From: Nitrosopolaris sp035691865 | GTDB lineage: Archaea; Thermoproteota; Nitrososphaeria; Nitrososphaerales; Nitrososphaeraceae | Assembly: GCA_035691865.1 (NCBI GenBank) | Contig: DASSIM010000104.1 | Span: forward strand, 1 to 64,000 | DNA: 64,000 bases | Direction of reading: 5' to 3' | Part shown: positions 55,903 to 64,000 of the stretch, piece by piece | How the letters are laid out: each line of letters begins with the position of its first letter | Position numbering within the stretch: position 1 is the first letter of the stretch | Notes under the pieces: generated by a model | Databases searched by the model: none | What the model was told of the DNA's origin: nothing | Seen by the model: only the letters and a program-made list of their open reading frames with translations | Made by a program: the position numbers and the translations under genes

Positions 55903-56091
55903 GCTCTAATAAAGTTCAAATTCAAATATTTAGTTTCTAGTTAGCAAACCACAAACCTAAGTCTTTTTTTCCTCTTACAGTGTGACATCTACCGACGAGC
56001 CGATCTCGCTAAATATTTCCTTTAAATCAATCAATAAACCGTAAGTTTAGAAGATTCTGTCTACCTGCAGGGATAGGGAAAAAACGGTCAT

Positions 56092-57087
56092 CTAATCTCG
56101 AGGCTGAATAATTTCTCTAGCGTTGCAAGCATAAAAATCAACACTTTCAAAACCATCGACCCTCACTGTCGTAGGCACACCACCCGCCCAATTTACGATT
56201 TCGCGATATTTTTTACCATTTCCTAAGTCGATATGCTCGGAATACAACCGATAATCATTTTTCAATGTCCCATTAGTATCGAACGGGTCAGGGTCAATAT
56301 AGCACCTATTTGTTGTTGTAGTGGTAAGAGCAGTATCATCATTATTATCAATATTATTCCAGCTAGTGGTCTTCACACCAAACCATTTCCCTTCTTCAAA
56401 GAAAAATTCAAACAAAGGCTCTAATTCTTGATATTCATAAGAAGGATGGACCAATTCTTTGGCCCATCTTGCGGAATGACCTGAATCTTGAGTTGAAACA
56501 TCGAGTTGAATACAGGCTGCTTGATCAGGCCTATCCCCATGATGACCACCACCACGCATTTTTATACAGCATTCTGTTTTGTGTCCCAGTTTGACGTGCA
56601 CCCTCATAACAACGGTCACTTCCTGATTTTTCAAATCCTTTTCGCTCCCGAGATATCCCTTTTCCATCGCGGCCTTCCAGTCGTTATTTTGTACTGTAGT
56701 TGATGCAAACATATTCAGCCGGCAACTCTTCGCAGGTTGGCCACTACTGCTGTAAGTTATGTCTCCAGATAATACGTTCCAAAATTCAATATTACCTTCT
56801 TTTTTCTTGACAAATCTGTAATGACTATCAGTTGTAAAGCTTTTGAGATTGTTAGGATTCTGTTCGTCAAGTATGAATTGAGAACCGTTAGCGTTGGTTG
56901 GAAAAAGCATTATTGTTCCGTCTTTGCAAATAGCATTTCTCTTCGTATGTTCCATCTTTGTCTTTGATTGTAATATTGGAGGTCTGGCGGTCGTTTGTAG
57001 AGTTTCTTGATCCTTTTGCTTTGTATCATTATTTTTATATAATATTCGTCTTATCCGATCCTTCCAGCTCGAGAATGACATATTCAA
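56092..57087 (-). CDS. Hypothetical protein with putative carbohydrate-binding domain
   Basis: The 331-residue product lacks a clear signal peptide. Residues about 130-300 form a beta-rich region: VTVVMRVHVKLGHKTECC, IKMRGGGHHGDRPDQAACI, RWAKELVHPSYEYQE and GKWFGVKTTSW. The R-GG-H, K-E-x-x-H-x-S-Y and G-K-W-x-G order is typical of jelly-roll domains found in surface or polysaccharide-related proteins of Nitrososphaerales, from memory. Cys-Cys pairs may form disulfides. The neighbouring genes encode secreted proteins. The role is unknown. Confidence 0.6.
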   Translation of the reverse strand: MNMSFSSWKDRIRRILYKNNDTKQKDQETLQTTARPPILQSKTKMEHTKRNAICKDGTIMLFPTNANGSQFILDEQNPNNLKSFTTDSHYRFVKKKEGNIEFWNVLSGDITYSSSGQPAKSCRLNMFASTTVQNNDWKAAMEKGYLGSEKDLKNQEVTVVMRVHVKLGHKTECCIKMRGGGHHGDRPDQAACIQLDVSTQDSGHSARWAKELVHPSYEYQELEPLFEFFFEEGKWFGVKTTSWNNIDNNDDTALTTTTTNRCYIDPDPFDTNGTLKNDYRLYSEHIDLGNGKKYREIVNWAGGVPTTVRVDGFESVDFYACNAREIIQPRD

Positions 57088-57368
57088 GATTCACTCCTAA
57101 CCAGTATATCATTTTAGCGTCTTTACCCCTCCCTTTTGCACCTAATTGATATACATCGTGTGAGGATTTAGAGAAGCAGATTTAGACCTCATTACAGTTG
57201 AGTAAATGAGTAAGACATAAGGTACAAGGCATTCTTTAAGAAAGTAATGCAGAAATGTGTCCATGGTAAAAAGTGGATGGTTACTCGAGATCGTTTTGGC
57301 ACAACCCGATTCTCTAGATATAATTCCCACCTCGTAAAAGAAGGTGGTGATTTTCGTATTGAACGTAC

Positions 57369-57579
57369 TTGAAAACGAGTACACTGTCAATCTCTGCTAC
57401 CGCTGCAGTAAGCCTCGTATCCGTAAGCAGCATTGCTGCTCCAGCACTAGCAAAGACCACGATCACGACACCACAAAGATTTCAAACAATTCAACTACTG
57501 TGTAGAGAATCTTAACGGAGTAGACATCTAGGGATACCATTTACTCACGTGTGAAGAAAAATATCTAGAAAGAGTTTAG
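57369..57579 (+). pseudogene. Frameshifted small secreted protein
   Basis: A TTG at 57369 opens a clear signal peptide (SISATAAVSLVSVSSIAAP, cleavage near APALA). The frame stops at CRES, but one base shift near 57478 continues with DFKQFNYCVENLNGVDI, a TAG, then GYHLLTCEEKYLERV to TAG at 57577-57579. The cysteine spacing suggests a small disulfide-bonded exported protein. One shift and one stop codon mark it as decayed. Confidence 0.45.
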
Positions 57580-57779
57580 AAAAAGAGAAATTAAATTGAC
57601 TTACGACTGTTGCCAAATAATATAAGTTGGGAGTCAATTTCAGATCCCTATATACAGAATGACCCCCTTTTTCATATTTTTTTATTTTGCGTATCATATC
57701 AAGCTGATATTCAAAAACTTTTTTGGATTTATCAATAGTACTAGACTTATAGTATTGCCCTACCCACCTCTGCCACCAG

Positions 57780-59090
57780 TCAGTGTACTATTGTACATCC
57801 ATTTGGCATTTTAGTAAAGATTGTACCATTTTCATAGTAAACGCTGATTGAACCGTTTGGTACTTGGGGGAAGGTAATATGCCAGTTGCCACCATTATTC
57901 TCACAAATTTTGGTGCCATCAGGTTTTGTGGTAATTGTAGTACCTTCAGAGGATGAGAAAGAAATGACTGTTTTATCTGGTTTGACAGTAGCATAACTAC
58001 TGTTTTTCTGCGTAGTAGTGACTGACCTATCTGCTGGATCTTTGGAGACAGTTATACCATTTCGATAATCTGTAATGATATCGTCGTTTGGGGGTAATCT
58101 GTTCCACTACCATCAGGATCAATAACACGCGTACCCCCCGAAGGAAAGTCAATCCTATCAGCAGCGTTAGGATAACCTGGATAAAAAAGTGTGACAGAAC
58201 AGTCAAACGATGATTTTAGAATTTTAGTACGGTCTTTCTTCTTGATAAAGCTGTTGCCTAACGGATCCGGAAGAGATACTACCGACAGGCTGCTTAATGG
58301 TACTACGATAATGTACTAGTTCACCAAAAATGCTCTGAAGAACGTCGGGACGATCTATTTTATCACCCTGAACAAACTACGATAGTGTTGTTAGTGATGT
58401 TGCTAGTGGAATGTGAGCCAACCCTGTAAAGTCAAAACCACATCAGCTCATGGCAAAATCATTGATATTTAGGATATTAGTATTTCGTCAAATTCGTCAA
58501 TGTAAATAATCAATATCGTCGTTATTACCGTCTAGTACTATCTACATTTAGCCAGTTTTCACAGTTGTTTACATCGGAATGCATCACGATATTGTTGACA
58601 CTGAGGTCCATGATGTACTCTAATTGCCAGGCCTGGACCTGTTGTTTGCAAAAAAGAAGAAGGTGGAATTCCTAGCGGGTTATGAGCCTGAAATGATGTA
58701 CCAATGGTTTCAAAGTATGTTTTGCATAATCTGATAATACATTATCAAGGAACTTCTAGAATGTTTTTGCTGTTTGCCAAATTCTGGCCGTATAAATCCA
58801 TCATAGCTACTTTTCCTTGGCCATAACTTAGTTCGTAAGTTGCAATCTTAATATTGTATTGGATGCGCAGATCATTGTGAACAAGATTCATACTATCGTT
58901 TGGATTATTGACAAACTCTTTTTCAAAGTGCGTATCGTTAAAAGGATTTAATTCAGCATCAACTAGTGTAGATTACCATTGGGAAGCACAACTCTGAGAT
59001 TGATGGCAAGGCCCTTTAGGTCCACGGTGATATAGAAACTAGTAGTGGTTAATGATTAACTGCCACGATGCAGGGAGGCTACCAGCTGCA
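57780..59090 (-). pseudogene. Large decayed gene of a probable surface protein
   Basis: Minus-strand frames in sequence give a continuous protein-like text broken by several lesions. From 5' to 3': FYITVDLKGLAINLRVVLP and NPFNDTHFEKEFVNN, then IKIATYELSYGQGKVAMMD, FDFTGLAHIPLATSLTTL, DRPDVLQSIFGELVHYRS, ILKSSFDCSVTLFYPGYPN, GGTRVIDPDGSGTDYPQ, and finally FPQVPNGSISVYYENGT to a TGA at 57780. At least four frameshifts and several stop codons separate these. The C-terminal part has the strand-turn pattern seen in bacterial and archaeal 'DG/NG' surface repeats. I do not recognise the family. Estimated original length is over 400 residues. Confidence 0.65.
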
Positions 59091-59231
59091 GTTTAGCCCA
59101 AGATCATAGGTTATTTTTTGAAGAACGTAGTATTTCATACGAAAAAATGAAATACAGAATGTTTCCAATATTTCGGCTGGTATTGGTATTCTTATTATTG
59201 ATCCTTCCATATCTAATCTGGGTTAAGCAGA

Positions 59232-59414
59232 TTGGTCAAACGACTACAGCCTATTGGGATTCTGGGGATGATTTTTGCCGTTTCAGGGGGTATTGTATGG
59301 TTTTTGCAGCAGCAACTATTAGCACTTCTATTATGGGGTGTTGCCATAATAATAATACTGAAATTGAATAGACAGAAAAAAAGACGAACTAAATCAAAAA
59401 ACAAATATCGATGA
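59232..59414 (+). CDS. Small membrane protein, possibly frameshifted at the 5' end
   Basis: The 60-residue frame from TTG has two hydrophobic segments (PIGILGMIFAVSGGIVWF and LLALLLWGVAIIIIL) and a strongly basic tail (RQKKRRTKSKNKYR). An overlapping frame from ATG 59147 starts with a membrane-type segment (LVLVFLLLILPYLIWV) and then shifts out of phase, so an original longer membrane protein with a frameshift near 59230 is possible. Function unknown. Confidence 0.4.
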   Translation: MVKRLQPIGILGMIFAVSGGIVWFLQQQLLALLLWGVAIIIILKLNRQKKRRTKSKNKYR

Positions 59415-60291
59415 CCAAAAATAGATACCGATAAAAGAAGGAACAAAAGAGGATGGCTCTGCCGCTTTTAGGTAATACTAAATAGCCCATTGAATTTTGT
59501 GGTGGCCAAGATTATTTCAATGATCCATATTTCAGGTATTGTTCTGGAAATGTATGCTCCTTTTTCTGGTACCGCATGAATACATGCTATTTTGAATTAT
59601 TCGCGGTCGCCTTATTATTTGGCGCTCAATATGCCTCGGCTAGCATATTGAGCATAACTCAATTGAAGCAACAGGTAGTCACAAATATAGTGCCAAGTAT
59701 GATCCCAACGGTGAGTACTACTAACATCGCCGTGAAGCATTGTTTCATCTATGTAATTGGAACTGTCTTTTTTATCATTTAGTATCCTGTGTTCGGAGCT
59801 CGATGTGTTCTTAATAATTTCATGCTATCAATCCTTCGAGCATTCCGTAACTTCGACTTGACATCATAGCCATTGTAATCCCTCGAGTTGATTTAGGCGA
59901 TCATTACCAACCATTGATAAACGTATTGAAGTTAGAAAGATCTGCATGTCGGTAGCAGTAGCCAAAATTATATTCTTACCAATTATGCATAATCCACTAA
60001 AGGGCTGTATAGATTGGTGTTATTCCAGTTATGTATATCATATCCATTATTTTTGATACCCAAATACGCATTCTGAAGCCATTGTTTCCCATTAACAAAA
60101 TCCCATGAACGTTCTCAGCATAAACCTATGCTCGGGGTGGTGTAACGAGCTAATCCTCGAATTCGTGATTGATAGGTGACTTTATTCATGCTGTCAATTA
60201 TTTTCATTTGTTTTCATCACTTCGTATACCAATACCTATGCCAACGGAACCAATGCATTCACAGATCCCATGAATATTTTGGACAGATATT
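59415..60291. other. Long non-coding stretch with a strong hairpin
   Basis: About 880 bases. The short frame at 59576-59782 looks like a signal peptide followed by nothing recognisable. It overlaps the hairpin at 59624-59653 and I do not call it a gene. Confidence 0.4.
59624..59653. repeat. 11-base perfect inverted repeat (hairpin)
   Basis: GCTCAATATGC and GCATATTGAGC are perfect complements separated by eight bases. It could be a hairpin in RNA or a dimeric protein site. It is not followed by a T run, so a terminator is unlikely. Confidence 0.6.
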
Positions 60292-61692
60292 TTAAGCTTG
60301 TTGCTTGTTGATACTGGCATCGTCATGATGAAAAACCTTTCTCACGTATTGTGAGAGCGCCACATATTGAATGGCCAAGGACAACAATACGACGCCAAAT
60401 GTTAGAGTCTGCAATATGCTTTTAAAATTGCTTGGCGGAAGTGATGCTACTAGAGCTACAGATATCGCGCCCCGCATTCCACCAAGTAGTATAACATGTC
60501 TCCATGTCATTGGAATAATTTCTCCTATGAACTTGGTCGTTGCAGCGAGCATCGGATAGATTGCTGCTGCTCTAGCCGCTAAGACAGCTAGAAATGAAAG
60601 AACAATTATGGGGAGGTGTTCACCTACATCAACTATGTTCATGCTTATCCCTAGGTATAGGAACGCTGCAGAACTTGCAAAAAATGCAGTCATTTCCCAG
60701 AAGGTGAAGGCAAAGGCTCTAACGTTCTTACTCATAGTAACCTCTTTTTTCACGGTCACATTGCCAAAGTATAGTCCGGCAACTGCTACAGCCATCAAAC
60801 CTGATACACCTAAAAAGTTTGCAAGTACAACCGAACCAAAAACGGTAACAATAGTTAGTGAAGTTTCTGAGAAAGGATCGTTCATTAATGGATGGAGTCT
60901 GTGAGTTGCCGCAGCAACTGCTAACCCAATACCTGCACCACCAAAAAATACTACGATAAAATGTATAGCACCATTAGCAATGGCCAAGTTAATCGAGCCG
61001 TTGGGCGCTGTAATAGCGATACTCCCTAAAACAGAAGAAGAAAATGAGGGAGAAGCAGAACCAAGAATTGCGCTACCGGAACTGGCAAAAGCAATAGCAG
61101 TTATGGAGGAAAAAACGATGGCTCCAGTAGCATCGTTGAAGGCAGCCTCAGATTCCATTAGAGTAGAGAGTATCTTTGGGACCCTCACCCTCTTGAATAT
61201 TTCAATTACAATTGCCGCATCGGTAGGAGCAATCAAAGCTGCAAATGCAAAGGCTGCAAGAAGCGGTAAACCTGCAATATACGTCATAATAAATCCACCG
61301 GCTAGCGTAGCAAGAACCACACCTAAAGTAGCCAGTAATAACGAAGATATCCTGACAACTTTGAATTTTTTGTAGTCCACATTCATCATTGCTTCAAAAA
61401 TTAAAGGTGGTATTACGAAATCGATTAATAGATTCGGATCGATTCTGAACTGTTGAATATTTACTATCTCTAATCCAGCAAAGCTAAGAAATGATATGAT
61501 AATTCCAAATCCCACGAGGATAATCGTATGAGGCACCTTCGTTTTGGAAGAAAATAGGGCAGCAGCGAATATCATAGTTAAGAATATTGGGATTACGTAC
61601 TCAGAAGTAAGTGATATTTCGCCGTTCCCTCCAACTGTGGAAAGAGCAGGTGTCATGGTGTCGATCATAATAGAATTTTGTTCTAAGACCAA
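60292..61692 (-). CDS. Na+/H+ antiporter, CPA1 family
   Basis: This membrane exchanger supports sodium and pH balance. About 12 hydrophobic segments are visible across 466 residues. The conserved CPA1 features are ALIAPTDAAIVIEIF near residue 150-165 and the ND pair in SEAAFNDATGAI near 185. The end is short, without a large cytoplasmic domain. The first eight residues may be extra; an internal ATG near the start is possible. It is monocistronic. Confidence 0.93.
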   Translation of the reverse strand: MVLEQNSIMIDTMTPALSTVGGNGEISLTSEYVIPIFLTMIFAAALFSSKTKVPHTIILVGFGIIISFLSFAGLEIVNIQQFRIDPNLLIDFVIPPLIFEAMMNVDYKKFKVVRISSLLLATLGVVLATLAGGFIMTYIAGLPLLAAFAFAALIAPTDAAIVIEIFKRVRVPKILSTLMESEAAFNDATGAIVFSSITAIAFASSGSAILGSASPSFSSSVLGSIAITAPNGSINLAIANGAIHFIVVFFGGAGIGLAVAAATHRLHPLMNDPFSETSLTIVTVFGSVVLANFLGVSGLMAVAVAGLYFGNVTVKKEVTMSKNVRAFAFTFWEMTAFFASSAAFLYLGISMNIVDVGEHLPIIVLSFLAVLAARAAAIYPMLAATTKFIGEIIPMTWRHVILLGGMRGAISVALVASLPPSNFKSILQTLTFGVVLLSLAIQYVALSQYVRKVFHHDDASINKQQA

Positions 61693-61960
61693 TTCTAAAA
61701 GTAGATAATAATAATATATCTGAGTAGGACCTTATTAGTCATTGAAACGTACGGACGAGGAATCAATCAACTATCTGTTGCCTAGCTATTAACCCAGCTC
61801 TTGTCTTATGTTGAATTGACTGAAGCAAGAAACGTCAAGTCTAAGCGAGTAGACGCGCAGCAAGGTCATGTCTAGCGCAACAACAATCCGACCTTAAGAG
61901 TTAGCTGCTAAAAAGAATTTGTTTCCTGTTCATTCTACTGCAAAAAACTCGTTAAACTAA

Positions 61961-63100
61961 GTGATACAATATAGTCTTCACACTCTTTTTATAATATCAT
62001 ATCTAGATAGTATCTTGCATTTGGTTCCAACAAAGCTTGTATTATCCTTTTTTTTGCTTCCGCTTTTTTCTTTTGGTACGATACTTCTAATTCTTTCTAC
62101 TATGATCCCACATACAACCACGACTACTGCATATGCACAGTTATTCCCAAAAGCAGACACAAGTAATACTGAAGGCGCTGCAAAAACATTACCGTCATCA
62201 ACTAAACCATCTTCGCTTCAAACCACCCTACATGTGATAAAAATTACGTCACCTACCAAAGGACAGCAAGTTCCGGCAGGCAGCATCCTTCCCATAGCTG
62301 GCACTTCCATTGACAATGTAACAAACTCTGCGGATTGCAAAGTTTCAGTTATTGTAAATAGCATCAAGCCATACCAACAAGTTGTCCCAACGGGACCCGG
62401 CGGAGCAAATGATTACTCGACATGGAGCTATAAGCTTTCGCCCACGTATTCTACCATTAAGGAGGGGCAAAACAAGATAACTGCCAAATACTCCTGCGGC
62501 AATAACCCTAGTCTAACAGCCCATAACAGTGTCAATGTCACTGGAGTAGCAAATGTCAATACCGGAAGTGTTGCACCCGTTTCATCCCGTGCTTCAACAG
62601 GAAAGCTATTATTAATTTCAGTCGATCTAGCAAAGAACTCGATTAGAGGCGGGGGTAATCAGACGATTAAGACAACAGTACTTGATGCCTCAAACTCGAA
62701 CGCAACGGTAGCTGGTGCAAGCGTGAAGGGAATCGTTATTGATTCGGCCAACACTACCGTAACGAATTTTAATGGAACTACCAACAAGTCAGGAATTCTT
62801 TCGTATAGTTGGAAAATAAACAAAGAATACAAACCCGGTACATACACCGTCGACGTCTACGGATATGCAAATGGATATCAGAATCAAATAACACCAGCGA
62901 CAATGAAATTTAATGTGAATTCAGCAACTGTGCATAAGACTAGCTCCACTGGGAGTAGTAACCTAACCCATCACAGCCTTCACAGATCAACAAGTTCATC
63001 TACAAGCTCATCTAGCCATCAAAATCACCCCGCGAGTATTATTCATATTCCCAAGATTCACTTTCCCCACATTCGGATTCCAAAAATAACCTTTTCTTGA
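61961..63100 (+). CDS. Secreted two-domain surface protein, paralogue of the 7.4-kb gene
   Basis: The 379-residue product has a hydrophobic export segment (about 27-52) ending near AYAQ. Domain 1 (about 75-180) has ITSPTKGQQVPAG, VNSIKPYQQVVPTG, NDYSTW and KITAKYSCG. Domain 2 (about 205-315) has SVDLAKNSIRGGGNQTI, VAGASVKG and GYANGYQN. The order and many positions match the 660-residue protein at 7374-9356, without its long linker. The C-terminus is Ser/His-rich and ends with three short IPKI/FPHI/IPKI units. Many sequons suggest glycosylation. The start could be TTG at 62021 rather than GTG at 61961. Confidence 0.85.
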   Translation: MIQYSLHTLFIISYLDSILHLVPTKLVLSFFLLPLFSFGTILLILSTMIPHTTTTTAYAQLFPKADTSNTEGAAKTLPSSTKPSSLQTTLHVIKITSPTKGQQVPAGSILPIAGTSIDNVTNSADCKVSVIVNSIKPYQQVVPTGPGGANDYSTWSYKLSPTYSTIKEGQNKITAKYSCGNNPSLTAHNSVNVTGVANVNTGSVAPVSSRASTGKLLLISVDLAKNSIRGGGNQTIKTTVLDASNSNATVAGASVKGIVIDSANTTVTNFNGTTNKSGILSYSWKINKEYKPGTYTVDVYGYANGYQNQITPATMKFNVNSATVHKTSSTGSSNLTHHSLHRSTSSSTSSSSHQNHPASIIHIPKIHFPHIRIPKITFS

Positions 63101-63643
63101 TCTGACCAAGGAGATTTAATAACCACGTTTAAGAATGCTAAATTTGAATATAAGAATAAGTACAGAAGACAAGAATTGAGGTGTACTGGGTACACAGGCC
63201 TACAGACCGATGGAAGAATGGTACACATGGTAATTCGGCGAAATTGTACTGACTCGTGAAATAGTAGCAAACTGCTGACACAATATTGGATCGATGCAAA
63301 ATGGACAGGAACATACTGCATTGACTATATCACTTATTAGTGGAATTGTGCCTTATCATACAGTAATCGGCTGCATCTGCAATCTTCCATTTCTATAGCA
63401 TCCGCAAATTCTACCGAAGATGTTCTCTCTTTGTTTGTAGTGACGGTTCTAATATTATTATTTTTCTTGCTCGAGAACAGATATAGAATATAAGGTTGTT
63501 ATATATCCACGTATATAACTAACTATTCCCCAATTACTATCCAATATTTCAGAGTTTGAATATATCGACAGTTTCTCCTATATTTCTAGTAGTTGCTGTG
63601 AAGCATCTCACATATACTATATTGTTGGATAGCACTCCGAGAA
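63101..63643. other. Non-coding stretch
   Basis: About 540 bases with no supported gene. A TATA-like TTATATATCC near 63500 could serve the next gene, although it is far from its ATG. Confidence 0.4.
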
Positions 63644-64000
63644 ATGAACCACAAAATGACTTTAACAATTGCAGGATTCATAATTTTAGTTGCAGTAACG
63701 GGAGTCACAGCATCATCTGTTCCACAACAAGCTTCTGCACACAGAGTCCAGCATATATTTGCTACCGGTGCTCACGGGACCAATCTTGATGGCGTTAATG
63801 GCGTTAACGGAGTTAATGGTGCTAACGGCGTTAGCGAGCCCGGTTCTAACGGCAATAATGTTAACGGCGCTAATGGAAATAGTGATAACGGGGGTATAGG
63901 GATTAATGTCCCAGGCGTCAATGGAACTAGTTCTAATGTCATGAATGGTGGTAACACCAATGGTGCTAATGGTACTAGCGATAGCAAATCTGCATTTTTC
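63644..64000 (+). CDS. Secreted Gly/Asn-repeat protein, 3' end outside window
   Basis: From ATG 63644 the frame is open to the last base (119 codons). It begins with a signal peptide (TIAGFIILVAVTGVTASS, cleavage near ASA). From about residue 45 the chain is built of short G-V-N, G-A-N and N-G-T units (LDGVNGVNGVNGANGV), a collagen-like low-complexity repeat rich in sequons. The encoded DNA repeats at 63787-63985 have a 6- and 9-base rhythm. The C-terminus and total length are unknown. A cell-wall or matrix role is inference. Confidence 0.75.
   Translation, partial: MNHKMTLTIAGFIILVAVTGVTASSVPQQASAHRVQHIFATGAHGTNLDGVNGVNGVNGANGVSEPGSNGNNVNGANGNSDNGGIGINVPGVNGTSSNVMNGGNTNGANGTSDSKSAFF

Noticed and set aside
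57142..57390. 82-codon minus-strand frame
   Set aside because: No motif; it overlaps the signal peptide start of the plus-strand secreted relic.
59576..59782. 68-codon frame with a signal-like start
   Set aside because: The putative coding sequence contains the 11-base inverted repeat and has no recognisable mature domain.
63772..63987. 71-codon minus-strand Pro/Leu-rich frame
   Set aside because: It is the antisense shadow of the Gly/Asn-repeat gene, which has a signal peptide and a start on the plus strand.

Overview
This window comes from an archaeon of the class Nitrososphaeria (Thaumarchaeota), most likely a terrestrial member of the Nitrososphaerales. The evidence is a block of archaeal genes: eL32 and eL19, NAC, prefoldin alpha with FtsY, Trm56, DtdA, MBF1, archaeal ValS and an ATP-dependent DNA ligase. 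It also includes small zinc-ribbon, parvulin and winged-helix proteins typical of ammonia-oxidising archaea. TATA boxes with leaderless starts and intron-containing tRNA genes agree with this. Base composition is moderately AT-rich. No amo or urease gene is present, so ammonia oxidation is inferred from relatedness only.

Layout. 1-5 kb is a decayed zone: a broken msrB, an intact parvulin, two unrecognised broken ORFs, a tRNA-Ser gene that appears to hold two introns, a small secreted protein, and an M3 peptidase relic that has lost its zinc site. 5-9.4 kb encodes an exported HtrA protease and a long Asn/Ser/Thr-rich surface protein. 9.7-14.4 kb holds queD (fused to a nuclease-like domain), queC, valS and a small unknown. 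14.7-20.9 kb holds a rhodanese, PEP carboxykinase, a tRNA-Gln gene that appears to hold three introns, a YkgJ-type cysteine-cluster protein, superoxide dismutase and two ribosomal proteins. 21.6-31.8 kb is the densest housekeeping part: Nudix, DtdA, a siroheme nitrite/sulfite reductase with a second rhodanese, a minus-strand operon (PhoU-like, MBF1, HflX, Trm56), a plus-strand PUA-NAC pair, an RNase H-like protein and a zinc ribbon.

32.6-50.4 kb mixes metabolism with relics: an ArsR regulator facing a broken SRPBCC gene, UbiD, a short UDP-sugar dehydrogenase, SirB1-like, a broken GNAT, dCMP deaminase, a four-helix membrane protein, Rieske ferredoxin, the pfdA-ftsY-argF operon, an ABC substrate-binding protein, NnrD, a geranylgeranyl-reductase-like flavoprotein and a radical SAM enzyme. 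51.7-64 kb holds DNA ligase and then a poorly conserved surface region: several secreted proteins, a frameshifted matrixin-like protease, a long decayed gene at 57.8-59.1 kb, a Na+/H+ antiporter, a paralogue of the 7.4-kb surface protein and a Gly/Asn-repeat secreted protein cut by the window end.

The most notable signals are the multiply interrupted tRNA genes, the nuclease-like/QueD fusion beside QueC, a probable CTG start (CTGA overlap) for trm56, and the number of decayed genes (at least eight, most carrying both stops and frameshifts). I found no CRISPR array, intact transposase, prophage or rRNA gene.
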